Source: Hymenopellis radicata (lineage: Eukaryota > Basidiomycota > Agaricomycetes > Agaricales > Physalacriaceae). From it: a stretch of 24,916 bases of DNA. Under the pieces are notes generated by a model that saw only the letters and a list, made by a program, of their open reading frames with translations, made no database searches and was not told where the DNA came from. The DNA lies in contig JADNRX010000729.1 of the NCBI GenBank assembly GCA_015501595.1, forward strand, positions 1 through 24,916, read 5' to 3'. Within the stretch, counting starts at the first letter, position 1, and each line of letters opens with the position of its first letter. Position numbers and translations under genes: made by a program. Of the stretch, positions 15,959 through 24,910 are shown piece after piece.

Positions 15959-17951
15959 GAGGAATTGAAATAAGCTCTCCACTCTGGGTGGCATTAGACT
16001 CTTTGCTACGTGACAAAAGGCTTGATCGCCTAGCACGTCGTCAGAGACATGAAGGAATCTGTAGGCAAAGGCCTGTTCAGCGGTCTTTTTGTGGTCGATG
16101 ATATTCTTCTGTTTCAAGTTGTAGCCTCCCTCAGCTTCTGGGTATGCTACGACTTCGCGGGCGCACTCCAATCCACAAAAGAGGCGTGCTTAGAGAGCGT
16201 CTTTGTCAGGCATAAGGATGAGCCTCAAATCCGAGATACTGATGGGCATGTCCGCTAATGATTACACAATCCTCAAAGGCAGTATAATCGAAGCCAGTCA
16301 GGTGGAATGCTGAGGGTGCGTACTGCTGCAACCCAATTAGATGATGATGTTGGCTCAGCACATCCAACATCGATCGCAAGTCATTTTTGGCTCCAGAGTC
16401 TGACGAGCGCCGTAAAGTCAGTCAAAGATGAAGAGAAGCTCTAAGTCTGGGCTTACTATCGTTAAGAAATCCAAAGTTCTTCTTTAAGAACACTGTGTTG
16501 ATGTGTCGCAAACAGGACGAGTTAACTTGCAAACTAGGAGTAAAAGAGAGCAGGGCTTGGGTATTGTCCCTTGATGTGGTCTGACAAGATGCGTCTAGAA
16601 CAGGCACTCGGACGAACATGAATATTGAGTACTCGTCGTAGAGCTTAGGATAGGAGGCTAGCAACGTTAGCTCTATGGCTCTGTAGACCCCGAATAGCAT
16701 GGCAATGATCAGTGTGAACACCTTAGGAAATAGGTGATAAGTCTTAATCTCGACAGCAATACTGTGTTTCGACCGGTAGTTTCCCGTGAAGAAATGTCCA
16801 CCCATCATCTTGAGGTTTCGGTGTCTGGAACCAGTCTGATTGGGGGTAAGCAGCAGGTCTGTCCATTGGAAGTTCCAAGGTGGTACTGCACAAGCATGCT
16901 GCATGATGCACGAGAGCCGCGTTCAGTATTCCTCGACTGTTGTGTAGAATTTCTGATGGGAAACACTTTGGGCTGATCCTTTGGGGAAAGTCAAGGTCAC
17001 CCATTCACGAGCACGGATAATAATGGGATTCAGGAGAGTTTCATTTTTTAAAAGATGAAACAGGTTGTGGTTCATATCTACTTTGTCAACAAGAGTGGAG
17101 GTTATATCTGCAGCAATGAATGAGCATGTCAAACGCCGGATCATTCCACATATCAGCTTGCAGTAATGCAAAGGCGTCGTGCAGCGATTGAATGAGGATA
17201 TTGATGATGATGGTTTTAGAGACACGTCCAAACGAGAATATCATACTTGTGCCGTTCTCGCTCCAATCGACCTTTATATGGTTAGGAGTATTCTTACTCT
17301 TGCGGTTAGCAATATTCCAAAAATCCGTTGCAAATGCCCATGTTGTCCAATGTGAAGCGTTGTCGTAACTTCAGACGCTTGTAAACCACTTCAGATTGTG
17401 TTTCAGCCGCCTAAAGTGACGGTAAGTCAAGACTTAACACAAGTTCTCAATGTGCTTACTCTTCCTAAGCGTTAACTGGCTGACTCCATTCTATTTCGGT
17501 GGCATTGCCTTCCAACTAGCTTGCAATGAGATGATTGAAGGATGATAAATTGAGAAGCACTCACAGTCTCCGGGAAAACTTTCTTTGCAGTAACAGCAGT
17601 GCCATCTGGAGGCTTTGCTATTGAAACAAGCTGAGTGAGGAATGGGTTTTCTGAGTCATCTTCATCATCTGAGTGATCGTCCCATTCATCATCCGAGTCA
17701 TCGTCATCGTCGGGATCATCAATGATAGGCTGATTTTGTGTCTGCCCATGTAATTCTATGACGAGCTGCTCCAGTTGCTCTGCACGTTGACGAACCTCTT
17801 CGCGGTGATCCGCATTGGATTCGTCTGCAACAGAGTGCGTAGCGGTACGCGGTGGAGAGGGAGAGGGAGCGACGTAGGAGCGTGTCGCAGAGCGGGAGCG
17901 AGAGGGAGAAGGGGTTTCATCGATAACATTGAGATCATCGTCCGAGGACAT
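15959..17951 (-). pseudogene. gag: gag (ORF1) of YR element C, with start codon
   Basis: The only copy with the ORF1 start. ATG at 17949-17951 opens MSSDDDLNVIDETPSPSRSR, then a Glu/Gln helix (REEVRQRAEQLEQLVIEL) and a very acidic tract (DDDDDSDDEWDDHSDDEDD). A probable intron (17411-17564: donor GTGAGT, acceptor CTTTAG) joins to AAETQSEVVYKRLKLR. The rest parallels copy B (TWAFATDFWNIANRKS in a shifted frame; SFIAADITSTLVDKVDMNHN; VFTLIIAMLFGVYRAIEL; AEQAFAYRFLHVSDDVL) and is broken by the same kinds of stops. It is cut at about 15958, before the zinc finger, with unrelated sequence beyond. Confidence 0.75.
17411..17564 (-). other. Probable intron in ORF1 of element C
   Basis: Minus-strand GTGAGTGC donor directly after FPET and CTTTAG acceptor before GCGGCTGAA. 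Splicing keeps the frame from the acidic N-terminus into AAETQSEVVYKRLK. The copy in element B (about 11503-11656) is almost identical. An alternative is that the frame simply ends here in a dead copy. Confidence 0.4.
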
Positions 17952-19216
17952 AGTCCGCTTCCTGATTCAGGAACGTCCTCAGCAGAATGTGCAACCTAAG
18001 GCTGTCTGCGCAGGCTTCTCACCCTCTTGCTGCCTTTTGGCTAGTCTACTCCTCAGAACGCAAATGCTCTCGCAGAGAGAACACCCAGGTAATGAGCGAA
18101 TAGAGAGCGCCTGAACAAGATGTACGACCGATCCTTAACCAAGCCTATCGAACACTCAACGAGCGAACGTGTTACGGCGCACTCGGAGAGCGAACTCATC
18201 TCACAATCAGCGCCCTGATTTACACTCCTTGTGAGGGAGTCAGGCACACGCTGTACGACCAGGTGTTGAACTCGGTCGCAAGCACAGGTTGAGCTGTACC
18301 ACTGATTGACGATGACAAGGAAGTACAAGGAGGACACCGAGCCCAGGGAGGTATAGCACGCTGAACGGAGTGTTGAGCTCGAAGAAGCGGTGGTGAGCCG
18401 CTTGAGAGAGGGATGTGGGGTGAAACCGCCAAGAAAGGACGCAAAAAAGCGGAGCTAACTGTGACCAGATAACACAGATTAGCTGGAGGGGAGTGAGACA
18501 GTGCAGAGAGCGCACCTGTGACCAGATAGCCCACAGAAGTGTCCTTGATAAGGAGTCCTTGAAAAGGAATGGGTATCTGGGCACAAAAGGCATCAGCTCT
18601 GAAGAGCTGGATATGAGACATTGGCACATACTGGAAGCAGAGGGAGCAGGAAGAGCTGTAGGGCTCTGGGGCTGTGGCAAATGGTTCCAATAGACTTCTA
18701 GGGTGCCAATGCATCAGTCCTGAGCAAGAGGACTGGGTAGAGCAAGTGCTGCTTGCCTGGGAGAGCAAAAGTGCGAATTTCCCACAAATTGGACACTTTG
18801 GACCTGTCTGGACTGGTTTTGGGGCTGGCTAGGCGGCTTCAGACAGTGCTCTAGAGAGGTATAGCATCAGTCCTGAGCAGGAGGACTGGAGGGATCACGA
18901 ACTGCTTGCCTCTGGGAGAAGGTGATGGTAAGAGGCAGAACGCAGAGCGTGGGAACTTTTGCCTAAACCTTCTAGGGCGCCCTGTGAGTGGCCTCTGTTG
19001 TTACTACAACACCAGACACAGGCTAGACAAGTCTAGGAAGAGCTCAGAGGATGGAGTAGCTGCAGTAATAGCAGCAGAGAGTCAGCATTTAGTCAAACAA
19101 TGCAGATTTTTGACCAGATGATGATTTGACTCGGTTTGACTCGGTTAAGCTAACTGAGTGGACTCCCTGAAGCAGGGAGTTAGGTATAGGGGTATGGAGA
19201 GGTGTGGGGCGTTACA
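17952..19216 (-). repeat. Terminal repeat and leader of YR element C
   Basis: Minus strand begins TCGA|TGTAACGCCCCACACC at 19216 and runs through the hairpin body and leader straight into the ORF1 ATG at 17951. Compared with other copies the first ~45 bp after TGTAA (the TGCGGATTCC...CCTCTGC head) is missing. The leader holds TGTAAATCAGGG in place of copy A's TATAAATC box, a CTCTC/GAGAG-type hairpin, and an intact version of the site where the hAT element entered copy A. Confidence 0.82.
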
Positions 19217-19220
19217 TCGA

Positions 19221-19440
19221 CCGCTCGAGAGGAGCACCACGACGGATCGGCTCCTCCCGATCCAGACCTCGCAGCGCAGCAAGCTGAGCAACAAGCTGCG
19301 CTTAAGCGCGCTGTTGAGGAGGCTGCATGGGCCGCACTTGGTGCGCGTCTCGATGCAGCTGCTGGAAAGCGCGCGCCCGAGCCTGGTCCCGTCGCTGGAC
19401 CAACCTCGGCTGCGCTGCTCTCTAAGTTAATTGGAGGTCC
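19221..19440 (+). pseudogene. gag: Internal gag segment of YR element D
   Basis: Reads AREEHHDGSAPPDPDLAAQQ, an Ala-rich helix (RAVEEAAWAALGARLDAAAG) and PEPGPVAGPTSAALLSKLIG. It matches 4305-4437 of copy A but is longer. Its left end touches the start of inverted element C (19216/19221), and its right end is fused near 19440 to the tail of the RNase H frame, so all of RT is missing. Confidence 0.65.
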
Positions 19441-20012
19441 CGCTTGCTGTTCTCTGACTTCCAGAAACAGTTTCCCTCCTACCGCATCCGCATTATGGAG
19501 CCACCTCGAGAGCACCTGCCGGTGCGATGAAGAGATTGCTTTTAGAGGCATTGGGTGAGGGGAGACGCACTCGTCCCCCTCGCCCATCCATGGACTTGCA
19601 GAAATTAGATGAACTTGTCTTATACTTGCAGGCTCATGCTATTGAGACTTCTATACGTCTTAATTACTCTACTGGTGCCAGAGATTACGCTCACTTCTGT
19701 AAAACACATAACCTGTCTTTGGATCCTACTCCGGAGACCTTATCTCGTTACATTGCGTACACATCACAATTCATTGCTTCTGCTCCAAAATACTTGTTCT
19801 GGCGCGAAACATTTCCTCAAAGAGTTCTATCCTCACTTTGCTGACGCTCGTGCATCTGCACTCGTCCAAGCTACTATCCGAGGTGCTAAGAAGGTGAGAG
19901 CGGATCCTATACATAGGAAACCTCCACTTCGCATCCATCACCTTCAACTCTTTGTCAATATCGCAAATCAGACTCAGAAGTACGATGATCTTCTTTTTGC
20001 CACCATCATCGA
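19441..20012 (+). pseudogene. RNase H tail and N-terminal YR of element D
   Basis: The RNase H tail reads FPSYRIRIMEPPREHLPV, corresponding to 6085-6150 in copy A. The YR ORF opens at ATG 19527 (KRLLLEALGEGRRTRPPR, then LDELVLYLQAHAIETSIR, GARDYAHFCKTHNLSLDP) and is the cleanest YR N-terminus in the window. One extra T near 19797 shifts the frame; the correct frame continues SGAKHFLKEFYPHF to QTQKYDDLLFATII. There a terminal repeat begins and the catalytic domain is lost. Confidence 0.82.
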
Positions 20013-20881
20013 TGTAAATGCGGATTCCAAGGGTAGGGAGCATTTTCAGAGGCCTCTGCATGCCCCACACCTCTCCATACCCCTATACCTAACTCCCTGC
20101 TTCAGGGAGTCCACTCAGTCAGCTTAACCGAGTCAAACCGAGTCAAATCATCATTTGGTCAAAAATCTGCATTGTTTGACTAAATGCTGACTCTCTGCTG
20201 CTATTACTGCAGCTACTCCATCCTCTGAGCTCTTCCTAGACTTGTCTAGCCTGTGTCTGGTGTTGTAGTAACAACAGAGGCCACTCACAGGGCGCCCTAG
20301 AAGGTTTAGGCAAAAGTTCCCACGCTCTGCCTTCTGCCTCTTACCATCACCTTCTCCCAGAGGCAAGCAGTTCGTGATCCCTCCAGTCCTCCTGCTCAGG
20401 ACTGATGCCATACCCCTCTAGAGCACTGTCTGAAGCAGCCTAGCCAGCCCCAAAACCAGTCCAGACAGGCCCAAAGTGTCCAATTTGTGGGAAATTCGCA
20501 CTTTTGCTCTCCCAGGCAAGCAGCACTTGCTCTACCCAGTCCTCTTGCTCAGGACTGATGCATTGGCTGGCACCCTAGAAGTCTATTGGAACCATTTGCC
20601 ACAGCCCCAGAGCCCTACAGCTCTTCCTGCTCCCTCTGCTTCCAGTATGTGCCAATGTCTCATATCCAGCTCTTCAGAGCTGATGCCTTTTGTGCCCAGA
20701 TACCCATTCCTTTTCAAGGACTCCTTATCAAGGACACTTCTGTGAGCTATCTGGTCACAGGTGCGCTCTCTGCACTGTCTCACTCCCCTCCAGCTAATCT
20801 GTGTTATCTGGTCACAGTTAGCTCCGCTTTTTTGTGTCCCCTCCCACCTCTCCCACTGTAATTACAGTAACTACATTTCAT
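20013..20881 (+). repeat. Terminal repeat of the YR family, 3'-type ending
   Basis: Begins ATCGA|TGTAAATGCGG within the YR of element D and ends ACTACATTTCAT as in the copy at 14327. If this were a simple insertion, YR sequence should resume on the right, but instead the upstream region of the HTH/DDE gene follows within about 25 bp. A rearrangement has therefore removed one flank. The hairpin set includes TGTTGT/ACAACA. Confidence 0.8.
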
Positions 20882-20904
20882 GTATTATCTACCATGTACT
20901 GTAA

Positions 20905-20982
20905 GGCACTTTACGATACGCTTAATTGATGAGGCCCTTGGGGTCTGATTTGGCCTAACTCCGTGTGATCTGAAAGCATAGG
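20905..20982 (+). repeat. Upstream block of the HTH/DDE gene, also at 7841-7922 inverted
   Basis: GGCACTTTACGATACGCTTA ... TGAAAGCATAGG directly precedes the HTH/DDE start codon by a few bases. Its inverted twin at 7841-7922 lacks the gene. It could be the 5' UTR or promoter of the family, or the end of a mobile element that carries the gene. Confidence 0.6.
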
Positions 20983-20986
20983 TCTC

Positions 20987-21525
20987 ATGATTCCACTTAC
21001 TAATTTTCTGGATAATCACCCTCCTTATCCCTCTGAATTTGTGCCCCGGGCATATGCACCTACTAGGGGCAGACCTCGCTACATTCTTGATCTTCAGAGA
21101 GCACTACTTCTCCACGATCTTGGTGGCAGCTGGGAAGATGTTTCAGCTGCTATGGGCGTCACTCACATGACTATGTGGCATCATTTAACTGATGCCGGAC
21201 TCAGCACTGCTCATCGAGAATTCACGACTATTTCTGATGAAGATCTCGATGAGCATGTTGCTCGGCTCTCCATCGCTCATCCCTTTAGTGGGTCTGAGAT
21301 CATGATGGGCCTTCTAGAGAGTGCGGCCATTCATCTGCCATGACGACGCATTCAAGAGAGCTTACGGAGAGTGGATGCTATTGGTGTCATGACCAGGTAT
21401 GCATTTTACATTGCGCACTTGTCTTCTTATCATTTATGTTATGTTAGGTGGGGCGCTCTCATGTCTCGAGCCATCTACAAGGTTCGCGGTGCTAATGCCC
21501 TTTGTATACCAGCCATATTCTGGTG
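20987..21525 (+). pseudogene. HTH plus integrase-core (DDE) domain gene, truncated
   Basis: The N-terminal helix-turn-helix region of the multicopy fungal/metazoan integrase-core family is clear: RGRPRYILDLQRALLL, SWEDVSAAMGVTHMTMWHHL, then ISDEDLDEHVARLSIAHP and GSEIMMGLLESAAIHLP. ATG 20987 starts the frame; TGA at 21341-21343 sits where the family has an Arg (next residues RRIQESLRRVDAIGVMTR). A 51-nt intron follows (21397-21447, GTATGC ... GTTAG). It joins in phase to WGALMSRAIYKVRGANAL, the entry to the catalytic core, and similarity then fades by about 21525. The DDE residues are absent. Family members are probably transposase-derived. Confidence 0.8.
21397..21447 (+). other. Spliceosomal intron, 51 nt
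   Basis: Donor GTATGC, T-rich interior, acceptor TTAG. Splicing converts AG|G into an Arg codon and connects GVMTR with WGALMSRAIYKV, the order expected for the integrase-core family. Confident because protein similarity exists on both sides. Confidence 0.75.
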
Positions 21526-21686
21526 AAGCCGTTACCAGCGGGTTGCCGTCTGACAGCCATCTTCGATGTACGTGCCATTATTCGTCTCTGCATGTTTCGC
21601 ACTGTTCATATTTCATACACTCATAGTCATGTCATTCAGCGACTACGCTAGGTGAGGCTTGAGCCGCCGTCACTTCCTTAGCTGTA
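21526..21686. other. Degraded flank of the HTH/DDE gene
   Basis: The sequence where the DDE catalytic domain should lie has no matching frame. I see no other feature. Confidence 0.35.
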
Positions 21687-21881
21687 TTGACTAGCGATAC
21701 ATACAGATCTACCTTACGTCGTATGTCCACATCTTTCCTTCCATCCAATCTTCGCCTCATGACAACGATTCAGTACTCAATCGAAGGCAAAATCAAGGAG
21801 CTCAACCTCATAGCTGAAGCCGAAGAAGGACTTCTCTCTGCAGTTTTGTCATATGCATCAGGAAAGGCCATATTGCCTTAA
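21687..21881 (+). CDS. Short hypothetical ORF
   Basis: Open frame with an internal ATG at 21723 giving MSTSFLPSNLRLMTTIQ and a helical C-terminal part (EGKIKELNLIAEAEEGLL), ending just as the AT-rich fold-back repeat begins. No family recognised and no splice support; it may be a fragment or chance. Confidence 0.2.
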   Translation: MTSDTYRSTLRRMSTSFLPSNLRLMTTIQYSIEGKIKELNLIAEAEEGLLSAVLSYASGKAILP

Positions 21882-22110
21882 GACATTCTAAGTCTGATGT
21901 CTTAAAGACATCAAACTTAAGGCTGCAAAAGCACCTTGAAGCTTTAAAGATGTCTTAAAGCTGGTGTGTTGTAACACACAACTTAAGACAGCAAAAGATG
22001 TCTAAAGATAACTTAAAGCTTGCATGTCCAACACTGCTATCCTTAGGTGGCTTAAGACTTCTAGCATAGTAGCAATTAACTTAAGACATCTTTAGATGTC
22101 TTAAGACAAC
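21877..22110. repeat. Fold-back cluster of CTTAAGACATC / GATGTCTTAAG motifs
   Basis: About eight copies of the CTTAAGAC core in both orientations. Perfect stem-loops include CTTAAGACATC-TTTA-GATGTCTTAAG (22080-22105), GATGTCTT-A-AAGACATC (about 21896-21912) and GTGTGTT-GT-AACACAC (21964-21979). Motifs at both edges (TTAAGACAT at left, ATGTCTTAAG at right) suggest a fold-back or MITE-like element, but no target duplication could be set. Confidence 0.5.
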
Positions 22111-22291
22111 TTTTACATACTCACTCTATATACTTATATTCAAAGACCTTCTAAGGCAACTCTTAGAACATCAAGGACATTAAGGTAATCAGTCAATATT
22201 CATGCAAGCAAGACTTCATACACTACTATTCGGGCCTACAAACGGACCAGATGTCGTAAGGACATCGCCACATTCGGCAACGGATACGGCA

Positions 22292-22321
22292 CCCGACACC
22301 TTGGAATGATGAGGTGTCGGG
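22292..22321. repeat. 10-bp perfect stem-loop
   Basis: CCCGACACCT and AGGTGTCGGG flank a 10-nt loop. A looser outer pairing (GGCA.../...TGCC) could extend it. It may be the end of a neighbouring repeat or a transcript hairpin; nothing else defines it. Confidence 0.45.
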
Positions 22322-22390
22322 CTCAGCGTGCCCACCTTTATCTTCACGCACACACCAACACTCCCCGAGTTCCGTGCCGACAATTCAGGC

Positions 22391-22806
22391 TAGAGCATGC
22401 CACGAGTCTAAACCCGGGTCCGGCAGGTCGAGTTTGCGCGAGTTTGCATATCTGAAGTCCGGACTTGCGACTTGTCTCAAACTCGCGAGTCGCGGGTTTA
22501 AAACTCGCGAGTTTGCGAGTTTTTGACGAGTTTTGAGCTATAACCCACTCATATCCCCTTCAACTGAGGTCAAACTAGTGCAAACATCATCTCTATAGCC
22601 TATTGCAGCTCTGTTGAATCATATTTATATGTATAACATGGATTATATGCATAACATCATATCTTAACTGACTACCGGAACCTGCACAAGTACTTGCAAA
22701 ATGCTCCAACCTCAAACCTGCGACTTGCGCGAACCCGGGTCGCGAGTTGCGAGTCGCAGGTTACCTGCGAGTTACCTGCGCTAGCCAAAACTCGTGGCAT
22801 GCTCTA
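22391..22806 (+). mobile_element. hAT-type MITE, copy 3, with perfect target duplication
   Basis: Ends TAGAGCATGCCACGAGT and ACTCGTGGCATGCTCTA are perfect inverted repeats. Both sides carry ATTCAGGC (22383-22390 and 22807-22814), a perfect 8-bp duplication. It is 416 bp, nearly identical to copy 2. The interior has CTCGCGAG-type repeats next to each end and a GTACTTGC motif, and there is no ORF. This is the best-preserved, presumably youngest, insertion of the family here. Confidence 0.93.
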
Positions 22807-22913
22807 ATTCAGGCAATGACGCCATGGCATCTCCGAATCTTTGGGATCACTTTCCTCCCCGTCATCCTCACCTATCCACCACGCTCAACATACCCGCAAT
22901 AACATTGTTTCCC

Positions 22914-24170
22914 TCATTCCCTCTGAACCATCGCCTCACGCTCCAGATTGCGGCGGACATGCCGAGGACGTTTGGATGCTTCATGAACCGTCAAGACTAT
23001 ATGAATCCTCAGCGGGAGTGCCACGTCCACGACGTCGTGCTCACGCTGAGACGATAAATCTTCAGCAGACGAGCGACGTGAAGGCAGATACAAACTTACC
23101 ACAATATTGTTGTCTTTCTGGCGGCGACACGAGATACGACAGTGACGGTAAGTGGGAAAGGAAGAATGAGAAGGCGAAACTGACACTTGCGCAGAGATGG
23201 AAATCAGGTCCCGGAGGGAGTTCCCCGTATGTGAGGCGCCCAATCGTTGGCCTGGTTTCCTACTAAAGTCTTTTGTTCCGTGGCGTGGTTTTGTCTTGTG
23301 GAGGTAAACTCGCTCGGGCACAGACACCAGCTGGACGCCGATGCAGTGGGACGGCATGCAGTTCCGAATCCTGCGGCGGAGGAGGCGGCGGTAGTGGAGG
23401 ACAGAGTTGTTTAGAGTTGGGCGTAGGAAACTGCGTACGCGGCGTGTACGGCGACGTCGCGCTCAGATGACGCGGATGTCTCTTGGGAGTGGTGGGAATG
23501 ACATTATGTGCAGAGGGAATAGGTGATGGAATATCGGGAATCGGGATGGGCTCGTGAATATACGGCCAAAGATCTTCTCCATCTTCTTTGGCGCCTGTCC
23601 ATCCGAGGAAACCGATGGAACATGGGAACCGGCAGAGGAGAGCGAGATGGCCGAGGATGTCGGCGTAGTGGTAGTAGGGCGAGACCCAAGGTACGACGAC
23701 AGGGAATTATTGATGATATTGTTGGGGCGTCCCGACACTAATGAGCAGAGGCTTGTTCGCATTCGCCGCCCAGACCTCAATCGGTTCCATCCCTGCCAGA
23801 TCAATCATCTCAGTCCGGCGCTTTGTGTAGGTTGTACAACGGAATGATCGTCCGCCTACCGCTCGAGGTAGACGAGAACGAGCTCAACAACGCCGTAGAA
23901 GAGTAGTCGGACCGATCCGAGGACGTGCGTGAAAGTGGGACGTCTTCAACAGACTGCGAATCGTCGTCAAAGCTCTGCCGCGGTGTAGTAGTCGTGGACA
24001 TTCCTCCAGGCGCACGGCTGTTGGGTGGTACAAGCTGTACTTGGAAATTAAGCGGGTGATTCGACTTGGCTGGCGGTGGCCGGACAAATATGAACGTCTA
24101 TACGACAAATCAGCGACAAATCTAACAAACAATAAGTACACACCTCATGGTTATGAGGGTCGGACGACAT
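22914..24170 (-). pseudogene. Host-like conserved fungal gene, frameshifted
   Basis: ATG at 24168-24170 opens a 27-nt exon (MSSDPHNHE), then a 46-nt intron (24098-24143: GTGTGT ... TATAG). Exon 2 reads FIFVRPPPAKSNHPLNFQVQ, MSTTTTPRQSFDDDSQSV, a Ser-rich stretch and SGRRTIIPLYNL. After a break, MIDLAGMEPIEVWAANANKP follows in another frame, then Ser/Thr/Pro-rich segments (TPTSSAISLSSAGSHVPS; IPIPDIPSPIPSAHNVIP; TPKRHPRHLSA). Further on, VSVPERVYLHKTKPRHG and LPFPLTVTVVSRVAARKT with a GTAAGT donor (23094-23099) suggest later exons, less certain. The pieces resemble a conserved basidiomycete protein I recall but cannot name. Frameshifts near 23815 and 23540 make it a pseudogene unless sequencing errors are present. 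Confidence 0.5.
24098..24143 (-). other. Spliceosomal intron, 46 nt
   Basis: Minus-strand donor GTGTGT and acceptor TATAG, with CGCTGAT as a branch-like site. Removing it joins the short start exon in phase with the long second exon. Confidence 0.6.
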
Positions 24171-24188
24171 ATTTTCCTAGGTGTCCTA

Positions 24189-24250
24189 CTTAGGAGGGAG
24201 ACGACGCAAAGTCGGTCTCCTTGACCACGGGCGACGACTCAAAGTCGGTC
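24189..24250 (-). repeat. Short coding-type repeats, TDFxSSP (first cluster)
   Basis: Minus strand has two tandem units with core CCGACTTTG(A/C)GTCGTC, readable as VTDFESSPVVKETDFASSPS followed by TAA. The same unit recurs at 24826-24910. It may be the C-terminus of the neighbouring gene through an alternative splice, or an intergenic repeat. Confidence 0.45.
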
Positions 24251-24323
24251 ACCGGTATCATACATGCTGTATCAAGGCCGCTCGTAGCAGTGGTCGTAAG
24301 TCATCCTGTGCGCCGTTCAGCGT

Positions 24324-24693
24324 CTACGTCCAGATGGCGTCGGGTAACCCTGTAAATAATCAGTACATAAAATCAAACACGATGAGGAGGAAAAACGCAC
24401 CACATGGTGTTACATTGCTGTGTCCGCGGTGCTCCTACGGGCGTGCACGGGAAGCGGGTATGTAGGAGGGAGGCATTTGGGCTCCATCTTGGCGGGGTGA
24501 ACCCCTCATCGTGGTCGCCGCCGTCGTTATCGATGCTGCCAAAGATAAATTGGATGAAGAAATGATAAAGAAAATCCCCCGTACCTTATGCTGCCTCCCA
24601 TCATCGCCGTCATCCTCTGGAAATAGAGAGGAAAATATGCTGCCTGCTCCAGGGCTTACGCGGCTGTTCGTCGTTGCTTTAGCGGATGCGACG
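24324..24693 (-). CDS. 3' end of an upstream host-like gene, four short exons
   Basis: Minus-strand exons 24660-24693, 24585-24616, 24414-24535 and 24324-24349 are separated by introns of 43, 49 and 64 nt. Each has a GT donor (GTAAGC, GTACGG, GTAACA) and a CAG acceptor. All junctions are in phase: ATTNSR, MTAMMGGSIS, IDNDGGDHDEGFTPPRWSPN and RTQQWLPDAIWT before TAG (24324-24326). Phase agreement over three introns is strong evidence of a real gene. The upstream part towards 24830 could not be joined cleanly. Function unknown. The next gene begins only about 150 bp downstream in the same orientation. Confidence 0.55.
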
Positions 24694-24825
24694 CTGTCAT
24701 TATCATAAAGTCGTCGTTGCCGTCACGTCATTAATTTGCAGCCTCGCTGGAGGGCTTACGCGTCCAGCGGGGCCGCCGGGGCTCTTCAAGCCCACAGAGA
24801 ATATGCCAGAGTCGGAGCAGAGGAG

Positions 24826-24910
24826 ACGACGCAAAGTCGGCCTCCGTAACAATTGAAGACGATGCAAAATCAATCTCCCTAACACTATACAACGACTCAA
24901 AGTCGGTTGC
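24826..24910 (-). repeat. Short coding-type repeats, TDFxSSP (second cluster)
   Basis: Minus strand reads ATDFESL, REIDFASS and TEADFASSP in one frame: three units of about 33 bp with core GACTTTG(C/A)GTCGTC. All keep Asp-Phe-x-Ser while the DNA varies, suggesting the repeat is or was translated. It lies upstream of the four-exon gene end and may be part of the same protein. Confidence 0.45.

Noticed and set aside
14327..20881. Terminal repeats as ordinary LTRs of a Ty3/gypsy element
   Set aside because: They start TG and one form ends CA, which is LTR-like, but there are no 4-6 bp target duplications and the 5' and 3' versions have different ends. The linked genes are RT, RNase H and a tyrosine recombinase, with no protease or DDE integrase.
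22841..23266. Plus-strand gene with a GTAAGT...GCAG intron at about 23155-23202
   Set aside because: The plus-strand frame is open and the intron motif is attractive. However, the opposite strand continues a gene with recognisable fungal-protein features and its own GTAAGT donor, and the plus frame has no ATG start. I kept the minus-strand reading but the case is not closed.
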